Assembly (NCBI GenBank): GCA_034440635.1
Contig: JAOTON010001818.1
Span: 1 to 64,000 of the forward strand
DNA length: 64,000 bases
Direction: 5' to 3'
From: Lepas anatifera
Lineage: Eukaryota > Arthropoda > Thecostraca > Lepadidae
The notes beneath the pieces were generated by a model. It saw only the letters and a list, made by a program, of their open reading frames with translations, made no database searches and was not told where the DNA came from. Each line of letters begins with the position of its first letter. The first letter of the stretch is position 1. The translations under genes and the position numbers were made by a program. Of this stretch, positions 55,060-64,000 are shown one piece after another.

Positions 55060-55900
55060 TGCATTCATATTTTTTGGCTATTATGCAATTATTTAGGTTT
55101 ATATTGGATAAATAATACTTCAGTAGTAGCTGTTTACTCTCGGTTGAAGTATGGCATGCGCAATTTTAATGTTCTTGGCTATTTACCCAATTCTTTTTAA
55201 TGAGACCCACAAAACCATCCCAGAAATCAACGAGGCTTCCGTTCCAGGTATCTTTATTCTATTGTAATAACTTTAAAAAATATTTACCTACTATCATGAG
55301 CAGCTTTCCACACTCAGCTGGCAATGCTCCCCGAAGCAGGGTTTGCAAATTAAACACTAAAAAGGCAAGACTACTGGCCAATCTAAGTTATCCTGGTAAT
55401 CCATAAACTTGCAGTCGATAAATATACCTACGATTTATCAGCCAAGGGCAGAAAATAACAACGTCCAGGATTCATAAAATTAATTTTCCACAGCACGCGT
55501 GGCCAATTTGACTCTTTTATTTTGCAGTTGAAATGTGACAACAGGCATGACAGTGTTTTTTATGAAGAATTATGCAAAAAGCAAGACAGGATTAAGGAAC
55601 AGAGTGTTGTGCTTATCAAATAAAGCTGTTAGGAAGGCTGTTAAAAAATCGTGCTTTGTTCACCCATGGACATGTACGGTTAAAGTAAAGTTATACAATG
55701 CATTGGCGTTTTAAGAACAAAGCAAAGGTTGTTTTGGGCCCTCTCCGAGAGAGATTGCTGAAACATAATTCAGTAGTTGACCATTCCGAAGGCAGCACTT
55801 GAACCCCTGCAAAGAAAGCTATACGTTTTGATTGTGGATAAGGAGACTGGGTGCATTTAACTGAGGTATTATTCTAAAAGGCATGAAAACAATTAATTCA
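55060..55900. other. Intergenic, no gene found
   Basis: AT-rich, no recognised repeat or supported exon. Confidence 0.35.
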
Positions 55901-55909
55901 CCCCTACCG

Positions 55910-56262
55910 CCACAACACAAAAAAGACTATCACAATCAATATAAGTTAAATCTTGGAAAATACTTCAGAGAGATACCCTTGTAGTTGTATTCTACGCAAA
56001 CTTGTATAAATATCAGGCTTCTGACTTTGGCACTGGGCAGGAGACGAAGATGAGTCGATTTGCAAACACTGTTCCGCACCTGTAAGAGCAGGTTTATACT
56101 ACACTCTAGACAGAACGGAACAGCAGTCGCAGAATCGACCATTGAGTAGCTGGAGATGTCTTCATATGCTTCTCAAGTCCCGCACTTGCAATCTTCATTT
56201 TGCAGCTGCGCACAACTACTGTCCTCAATATATAAACTCATCCGGTGATGGGGAACGACGCG
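55910..56262 (+). repeat. Dispersed repeat C, empty-site copy
   Basis: Same sequence as 48890-49735 without the 455-bp element and without the 29-bp stretch near 49630. It gives the pre-insertion state for the GGGAATGTG element. Confidence 0.7.
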
Positions 56263-56689
56263 ATACTAAGGGCCTGTTCCAGCGCCTTCCTAAACCTGAT
56301 CTAACCTCATCAAAACTTCTCCAACATGCTCTCGCCCGGTCAAGCGCCTCCTTAAACTTCCTCCAAGCTCGTCGAAGCTCATCTCAAATCTAATCCAACC
56401 TCCTCTCAAACGAAAGTTGGTTTTTTTCAGAGCAGGTTTGAGGAGCTCAATTGCGGCACACGAATTGCAATTGAGAAAATAAAATAAGCTGTTTTACAGA
56501 GAGAAACAGCGTTTGTGGGCAGCGAAAGGTTTTTATTCCGTTGATTTTCTGTATACTACTTTCACTAAAATACATGAAATGAGCAATAGAGAAACTTTAA
56601 TCAAATTCGGTTAGTTTCTTAGCTTCGCCACGCCCGCCATATTGGCGCGGATCAGGCACAATCAGCTGATGAGTGTTCCCAAATCGGTC

Positions 56690-59478
56690 CATAACCTAAC
56701 CATAACATAACCATAACCAAACCTTATCTAACCATAACCTAACCATAACCAAACCTTACTTAACAATAACCGAACCTAACCAAACCTAACAATAACCATA
56801 TTCATAACCACACCTAACCAGAACCTAACCAAACTATAATCATAACCTAAACAAACCATAACCGTAACCCAACCTGACCATAACCAAACTTAACAATAAC
56901 TATAAACAAAAAATAACCTAACCTAACCATAACCATAACGTAACCAAACCTAACTATAATCAAACCTAACCTAGCCTAACAATAACCTAACCATTACAAA
57001 AAACTAAACTAACAATAACCATAACACAAACTTAGTCATAACCTAACCTAACCAAACCTAACCATAACTATAACCTAACCTAACGAAACCTAACCTAACC
57101 ATAACCAAACTTAACCTAACAATAACCATAACCTAACCATAACCTAACCATAACTAAATCTAACCATAACCAAACCAAAACTAACCATAAAAACCATAAC
57201 CTAACCATAACCGTGACCTAACCAAACCTAACCATAACCATAACCAAACCTAACCATAATCAAACCAAAACCTAACCATAACGAAACTTAACCTAACAAT
57301 AACCAAACCACACTTCACCATAACCATAACCTAACCAAACCGAAATATAACCAAACCTAACCTAACAATAACCAAACCTAGCATAACCATAACCTAACCA
57401 TAACCAAATCTAAACTAACAATAACCAAACCTAACAATAACCATAATTAAAACCTAACCTAAACTAACCATAACCTAACCAAACCGAACAATAACCAAAC
57501 CTAACCTAGCCTAAACATAACCTAACCATAACCAAATTTAACCTAACAATAACCAAACCTAACAATAACCATAATTATAACCTAACCTAAACTAACCATA
57601 ACTATAACCTAACCAAACAAAACCTAACCTAACAATAACCAAACCTCACCATAACCATAACCATAACCTAACCAAACCGAACCGAACCATAACCAAACCT
57701 AACCTAAGAATAACCAACCCTAACATAGCCTAAACATAACCAAATCTAACCTAACAAAAACCAAACCTAACAATAACCATAATTAAAACCTAACCTAAAG
57801 TAACCATAACTATAACCTAACCAAACGAAACCTAACCTAACAATAACCATGCCAAACCTCACCATAACCATAACCTAAACAAACCGAACCATTACCAAAC
57901 CTAACCTAGCAATAACCAAACCTAACCTAGCCTAACGATAACCTAACCATAACCAAATCTAACCTAACAATAACCAAATCTAACCTAACAATAACCAAAC
58001 CTAATAATAACCATAATCATAACCTAACGAAACCTAACCATAACTATAACCTAACCAAACGAAACCTAAGCTAACAATAACCAAACTTAACCTAAAAATA
58101 ACTATAACCATAACCAAACCTAACCAAACCTAACCATAACTATAACCTAACCAAACGAAACTTAACCTAACAATAACTAAACCTAACCTAATCTAACAAT
58201 AATAAGTTCTCGGAAGGCCTGCTGAAGATAGGGTGCCATAAACCACAGAGTGTTGTGGGAATGACCTAGGACCCTAAAAGATGATACAGATGACAGTAAA
58301 AGCGCTAAAAGACTGGCAGCCTAAAACGCCAAAGTCCAGAAACTAAAACGTCTAAACCCTAAAAGCCCAAAAGGCTACGTCAAGGTAAAGATAAGAAGAA
58401 AAAAGCGTGGGATGAGGTAAATACAACGTTTCGGTCTTGGACCGTCGTCAGGCGAGGGGTTTTCGACTCCTCGCCTGACGACGGTCCAAGACCGAAACGT
58501 TGTATTTACCTCATCCCACGCTTTTTTCTTCTTATCTTTACCTTGACGTAGCCTTTTTAGGCTTTTTAGGGTTTAGACGTTTTAGTTTCTGGACTTTGGC
58601 GTTTTAGGCTGCCAGTCTTTTAGCGCTTTTACTGTCATCTGTATCATCTTTTTAGGGTCCTAGGTCATTCCCACAACACTCTAATCTAACAATAACCCAA
58701 CCATAACCAAATCTAACCTAACAATAACCAAACCTAACAATAACCATAACCAAACCTAACAATAACCATAATTATAACCTAACCAAAGCTAACCATAACT
58801 ATAACCTAACCAAACGAAACCTAAGCTAACAATAACCAAACTTAACCTAAAAATAACTATAACCATAACCTAACCTAACCTAAAAATAACTATAACCTAA
58901 CCAAACGAAACTTAACCTAACAATAACTAAACCTAACCTAACTTAACAATAACCTAACTATAAAATAACCATAACCAAACCTAAGCATAACTTACCTAAC
59001 GTAACCTAACCAAAACCTAACCATAACCAAACTAAACATAACCATAACCAAACCTAACAATAACCATAATCAAACCTAACAATAACAATAGCATAACCAA
59101 ACCTAACCATAGCTAAAACAGAACCAAACGAAACCTAACCTAACAATAACCAAACCTAACCATAACCTAACCATAACCATACCTAAGCATAACCAAACCT
59201 AACCAAATTATAACCTAACGATAACCTAACCATAACCACCACCAAACTAAACCTAACCATTACCATAAACAAACCTAACAATAACCACAACCTAACCATA
59301 ACTATAACCGAATTTAACGAAACCTAACCTAACCAGAATCAAACCTAACCTAGCCATAACCTAACCAAACTAGAACCATAACCTAACCAGAACTATAACC
59401 TAACCTAACCATTACCTAACCAAGCCTAACCTAACCTAAACATAACCTAACCAAACCAAACCATAACCTAAACATAAA
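56690..59478 (+). repeat. Degenerate CCTAAC/CATAAC satellite array
   Basis: About 2.3 kb (excluding the palindrome) of units such as CCTAACC, CATAACC, CAAACC and CAATAACC. Many contain CCTAA, the complement of the arthropod telomere unit TTAGG, but the array is too irregular to be a functional telomere. No coding. Confidence 0.9.
58247..58682. mobile_element. ~436-bp near-perfect palindrome inside the satellite array
   Basis: Arms 58247-58457 and 58469-58682 are nearly exact inverted copies around an 11-base centre. Differences are mainly in poly-A/poly-T run length. The centre carries CCTGACGACGGTCCAAGACC followed by GAAACGTTG, facing itself. It has the form of a fold-back or miniature element with almost no spacer. 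Confidence 0.85.
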
Positions 59479-59786
59479 CGTTAGGTTGGGTCAGGTCACA
59501 GTTATGGTTTGGTTTGGTTAGGTTATGGTTAGGTTAGGTTAAGTTAGGTTATGTTGGGTTAGGTTAGGTTATGGTTAGGTTAGGTTGAGTTAGGTTGGGT
59601 TAAGTTAGGTTAGGTTATTGTTATGGTTAGGTTAGGTTAGGTTGTGGTTAGGTTATGATCAGGTTTGGATTGGTTAGGTTAGGTTAGGTTAAGTTGTGGT
59701 TAGGTTATGATCAGGTTTGGTTTGGTTAGGTTAGGTTAGGTTAGGTTAGATCAGGTCAGGTCAGGTCAGGTCAGGTCAAGTCAGGT
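59479..59786 (-). repeat. TTAGG-type array, opposite strand sense, ending in AGGTC repeats
   Basis: At 59478 the motif switches from CCTAAC to GTTAGG, so two arrays meet head to head. Contains true pentamer runs (TTAGGTTAGGTTAGG) and closes with a (AGGTC) run at about 59751-59786. Confidence 0.9.
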
Positions 59787-60550
59787 GTACCTTAAAACTA
59801 CCCTAAAGCGTTAATTGTCTACACCGATTCGGAACTTATGGCCGCGATGTCTTGGCAAAGTAACTCATTCCTAACAGGGCAAAAAATGGTGACATTCTTA
59901 GTGTTGAATTCATTTAAATATCGCAAACGATTCAGAAGACAAACACCCCAGCTGCAGTAACAGCTCAGATTATAATAGTAGGTATATTGATTATAAAGGT
60001 ATGTGTTGTACTTACTTACTTAAGGCTTGTATATTAGGCGTTCTGTGCAAACTACCTGTGGCTGGTGCAGACGTCTACGAAGGCTCCGCGAATGCCAAAG
60101 CATAGCCCTGTGCTTCCTCCGTCCAATTTCAGCTTTTCACTTCACTTCGGAAAGATATCAAATCACACTTTCCACGCACCCCACCACCGCGTCCCGCTGA
60201 CGCTCCGCGCAGCCACGCACAACCCCACCGTCGCACGCCTGCCGGCCGACTGAGGCACCTGATTGGCTGCGCCGCGTGGTCGCCTCGGCGCAGGTAAGCT
60301 GACAACTGTGACGTAGGCTGTTGGTGCAAATTGTCAACTGCAAACCTTTTGGACCGGCCCAAGCAGGAACTGGAGTATCTGGTAGATAAATATTTGGGAA
60401 AACAGTGTACAAAATCATTAACAAATTTGCACCACTGCACAACAACGGCTCAAAATGGATCTTGAAGCCATAAGCTTCAACAATCGGCTGGAAACGGCAT
60501 TAGACCTGCAGGATTTCGAACTCAGAAGTCCATTTTATCCCAGAGATCCA
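59787..60550. repeat. Short fragment of dispersed repeat A in unique sequence
   Basis: 60183-60275 (CGCTGACGCTCCGCGCAGCC and CACCTGATTGGCTGCGCC) matches the GC-rich part of repeat A at 14065 and 52623. The remainder has no recognised feature. Confidence 0.5.
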
Positions 60551-60622
60551 GAGTCCCGAGTCCCATAAACCGGCCCGGCCCCGTTTATTGAGTCCCATAA
60601 ACCGGCCCGGCCCCGTTTATTT
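60551..60622 (+). repeat. 32-bp direct duplication
   Basis: GAGTCCCATAAACCGGCCCG with its following CCCCGTTTATT is present twice in immediate tandem. Confidence 0.9.
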
Positions 60623-60639
60623 GTCATCGTCATACGTCA

Positions 60640-61095
60640 TCGTTCTTGATTGGGATACAAGATTTTCAATTGGGGTAAAAGATTCTCAATTTGAAACAAA
60701 AATTCTCAATTGGCTTTCAAGTTTCCCAATTGGGATCATAGATTCTCAATGGGATCTAAGATTTTCTATTGGGATCGAAGATTCTTAACTGCAATCAATG
60801 TTTCTTATTTGGTATGCAAGATTATAAGTCGGGATCCAAGATTCTCAATTGGGATCCAAGATTCTTTATTTGGATCCTAGATTCTCAATTGGGATACAAA
60901 ATCCTCAATTTGAAACAAAGATTTTCAATTGGGATTCAATTTTCCCATTTAGGATCCATGACTCTCAATGGGATCCAAGATTCTCTATTGCAATCCAAGA
61001 TTCTCCCTATGAATCAAAAATTTTACATTGAGATCGAAGAATATCATTAAGGATCCAGGATTTCCGACTGGGATCCAAGATTCTCTATTGCAATC
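60640..61095 (+). repeat. ~20-bp minisatellite
   Basis: About 22 units near the consensus GATTCTCAATTGGGATCCAA, diverged and occasionally shortened. Plus-strand frames through it (KILNWDPRF-type peptides) follow from the repeat. Confidence 0.9.
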
Positions 61096-61119
61096 TCAGT
61101 TGGAATTTGGATAGATAAG

Positions 61120-61315
61120 ATTAGGTTAGGTTTGGTTAGGTTAAGTTAGGTTAGGTAAGTTAGGTCAGGTTAGGTCTAGTTAGGTTAGGTTAGGTTAGGT
61201 TAGATTACGTTAGGTTACGTTAGGTTAGGCTAGGTTAGGTCTAGTTAGGTTATGTTAGGTTAGATTACGTTAGGTAACGTTAGGTTACGTTGGGTTAGGC
61301 TAGGTTAGGTCAGGC
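61120..61315 (-). repeat. Second TTAGG-type tract
   Basis: Runs of GGTTAGGTTA with interspersed TTACG variants, same strand sense as 59479-59786. Confidence 0.85.
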
Positions 61316-61396
61316 TAGTTTCACGGCAGGCTGAATATATGCACACGTCTACAGCGGTAGACACTCTAAACACTTTCACAGCAACTGTATCTCTGA

Positions 61397-62360
61397 ACTG
61401 CCTGATTTGGCAGCACGTTGAGGATATGGTAGTATTTTGAAGGGTTTTGTTCAAGATAACTTTGATTTTGCTAGCATAAGGTAAAATGCAGCGTTTTGAT
61501 TGGGTAATTGAAACGTTTGAAACAGAATTCTGAAGGAGTTAGCATGAAGTTCATCGTGGATTTTCCTTGTTATAAAATCGCTTTAGAGACTAAAAACTGC
61601 ACCCAGAAGATGGCCTGATCAATTTTACATACCAAAAATAAAAAATATACCCTTAAGCACCACTTACATTTTCCCACTGGCCCGTGCCCCGAACCCCTGC
61701 AAACAGTCCCATTGGAATTACATGTTAAATTTTGCTGCCAAAAAACTGTTAGAACCAGAAATGGAACCTTCAAAACCCCCAGAATTTTAGAGAAGTATCT
61801 CATGTCTGCCCCTGGGATTTCCAAATATGGAGGCCAAGCACAGGGCTGTGAGAAAGTAAAGCTAGTAACAAAAACTGTGATGGTGTCGTTCATATGTTCC
61901 ACAAATCATATTTCCCCACGATCAGTTCTTCACCTTGTTCAATTCTTCCCTACAATCAATCTTTCCCCACGATCAATAATGCCTCTCGAAGGTTTTTCTT
62001 TCCATGGTAAAGTTTTCTAAGCGCGGTGAGCCAAGTGTTTATTGCCAACATACCTACCGAGTTATATCACCATACTGTGGGGATATAAGGACGCACTATA
62101 TCCCCGTTTATGAGGCGAAATAGGGCCTTATATCCCCATGTAGCGGTACACTGGGTGCAGTTTTTAGTCTCTAAAGCGCTTTTATAACAAGGAAAATCCA
62201 CGATGAACTTCATGCTAATTCCTTCAGAATTCTGTTTCAAACGTTTCAATTACCCAATCAAAACGCTGCATTTTACCTTATGCTAGCAAAATCAAAGTTA
62301 TCTTGAACAAAACCCTTCAAAATACTACCATATCCTCAACGTGCTGCCAAATCAGGCAGT
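61397..62360. mobile_element. 964-bp fold-back element with ~210-220-bp inverted arms
   Basis: 61397-61616 and 62151-62360 are nearly exact inverted copies (for example CTGCCTGATTTGGCAGCACG against CGTGCTGCCAAATCAGGCAG). About 530 bp lie between, without a transposase. The insertion edges and target duplication are unclear. Confidence 0.8.
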
Positions 62361-63901
62361 CAGCTGGCTGTCATGTCCGAGCCGTATCTATAGGAACCGT
62401 GGGAAATCCATGCATGGAACATTAGCCCTATTCATTGTTTGTGTGTGTTGGAAAGGTTGGGAAGGAAGGAAGGAAGAAAGCGGCTGCGGGGGCTTACCTA
62501 ATTGTTTCTGGAGAACTACCTAGGTATGTAAAACCAGACCCCGTTCAAGTTGTTTGGCAGCATTACGTCATCATGGCTGGAGAGGCACTACATTTACTAT
62601 GCAGGGCATTGGAGAAATTGCACTTTTTCGAAGCTCTAAATAACTTGTTTTAGAACTGTATCAACAAAACTTATATGGTTGAACAGAAAGCTAAAAGATT
62701 TTTATTTGTGAAACCATCAGACGTTTTGCAAAAACTCCAGTGAAGAATATTATTTTTACAAATTTTCCAGAGCGTGTCAAAATAAGGACATGTTCAGCAC
62801 TAACAGCTGTTTGCAGTAAGACTAATCTCGATTTTAATTGGCTGTTGATTTCTGACCTTTGATTGGCTGTTGGTGGTACCTGCAGCAGAAGACAATAAAC
62901 ACCGGTGATCTCTTGAGCGGAGGTAAATTTATTTCTCTCGGCTATTAGGTAGGCCTGAGTTGATCAAATAAATGCATGCCCTTTCAACAAATTCTTTGAA
63001 GTGTTATAATTTTTTCATTAGATTTACGTAAAATACGCTGCTCGCCGTTGAGATCAAGGTTACTGTCAAATGGGTGAAACAAGTTGATTTCGATTTATAC
63101 TAGATTGGTGCCAAATACGCCCAAACTTGGTATGTTTCAGCTGATCCTTCCAAAAACTTAGTAGAATCTCCTTTAACTTAGTAGGAAAGGGCGGTGACGT
63201 CATCATGGGAGGACTATATTTAGTAGGAAACTTGGTTGTACCCGTAGTTAAAGTACCCTGTGTAAAACATTAATTGTCAGTTCCTTCATCCAGCGTATCA
63301 ACTCACATAATTCTTCATAAACAGTCAAAAACAGTCCTTAAGTCACATGGCAACTGCAAAAGTGATGTCAAATTGTTCCTGTGCTTTGGTCATGGATCAC
63401 GTACGACTGGATTGGAAGCTCCGCCCACTTTCCATTGTTATCAACGTACCCCATTGTTCGACGCGCCATCTATTGAGAGAAGTTGGTATGATAAGGACAG
63501 AGCGCACCGCCACTGCGGTGACCATATGGGCTCGAGGCGCTTTTTTCACTAAAAATATCAGTTACGTGGTTCAAAGGACAGAAATGATTAAATATTTTAT
63601 GGCACATGGTCAGATCCAAGGGTAAAGCGGCTAGTGCCTCATCTCGATCAAGCTCTCAGATTTCAGAGGATTCAATCCAAAGCCTGCATCAATGCACTGC
63701 CACATCACGGTTTTCTGCGCAACGGTCCGGGGGCCCAACGTTCAACCAACAGAGCTACCGGGGGCGGCAATATCATTTCATTCTTCGATCTTAATGCCGC
63801 TTAAAGTTACTGTGATAATATAGTTGTGAATGAACCAATTATCTGAAACAGGAAGAGAACGAGACATATGGAAGAAACTCAAAACGTATTCAGCAATTTT
63901 G

Positions 63902-63904
<3 letters not shown>
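62361..63904. other. Intergenic, no gene found
   Basis: No supported exon. TGATTTCTGACC and similar short motifs do not form a pattern. Confidence 0.35.

Positions 63905-64000
<96 letters not shown>
63905..64000 (+). repeat. CA microsatellite, runs off the window
   Basis: A pure (CA) run of 96 bases reaching the window edge. Confidence 0.97.

Noticed and set aside
58440..58515. Hammerhead-ribozyme-like core (CTGACGA, stem, GAAAC) at the centre of the palindrome
   Set aside because: The stem-closing pair consumes the G needed for the conserved GAAA after helix II, so the catalytic core is not complete as read. A covariance model search would settle it.
56690..59786. Functional telomere
   Set aside because: Units are too irregular, there is unique sequence on both sides and the motif changes strand within the array.

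Overview
The window is nuclear DNA from a eukaryote, almost certainly an animal and probably an arthropod. The evidence is split coding sequence with GT-AG introns, many cut-and-paste transposon remnants, long microsatellites, and tracts of the pentamer TTAGG (the arthropod telomere unit) at 59.5-59.8 and 61.1-61.3 kb. There is nothing prokaryotic in it. I cannot name the species; crustacean or chelicerate is a guess.

The window holds one convincing protein gene. It lies on the minus strand, from an ATG at 42311 to a TAG at 18236, with a polyadenylation signal at 18151-18156. I built it by hand from splice sites: 24 exons, 4,113 nt, about 1,370 residues. Every exon junction is phase-compatible, so I think the structure is real. 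The N-terminal part is basic and low-complexity. Two zinc-finger-like exons and several helical exons follow. Exons 13-16 resemble the catalytic half of a tyrosine recombinase (Arg box, Arg, His, then Tyr nine residues after the His). Next come four related, tandemly duplicated proline/arginine-rich exons, and finally a C-terminal exon with a Myb/SANT-like pattern. It looks like a host gene derived from, or related to, a tyrosine-recombinase transposon. Its weak point is exon 5: the frame that fits both neighbours is an Arg/Ser repeat broken by one TGA, while another frame gives a Pro/Gln repeat.

Intron 5 of that gene was originally about 260 nt. It now carries a 9.9 kb hAT-like insertion (26726-36584) with matching 14-bp ends and a perfect 8-bp target duplication. 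That insertion is a nest of other repeats: a tRNA-derived SINE in two inverted copies, a TTAA-flanked element, a ~700-bp-arm inverted repeat and two GC-rich tandem arrays.

The rest is repeat-dominated. Region by region: 0-4.5 kb, transposon sequence dense in AGGTCA half-sites; 4.8-5.8 kb, a CT microsatellite and a GC-rich promoter-like block; 7-8.2 kb, two miniature elements; 9.3-10.4 kb, a ~200-bp tandem array; 11.1-14.9 kb, repeated CPKCG-bearing blocks and a dispersed repeat seen again at 52.2-53.5 kb; 14.9-18 kb, mostly unique AT-rich DNA; 18.2-42.3 kb, the gene; 44.8-56.3 kb, dispersed repeats and miniature elements, several with readable target duplications; 56.7-59.8 kb, a long degenerate CCTAAC/CATAAC array interrupted by a ~436-bp palindrome; 60.6-61.3 kb, a 20-bp minisatellite and TTAGG tract; 61.4-62.4 kb, a fold-back element; and a CA microsatellite that runs off the right edge.
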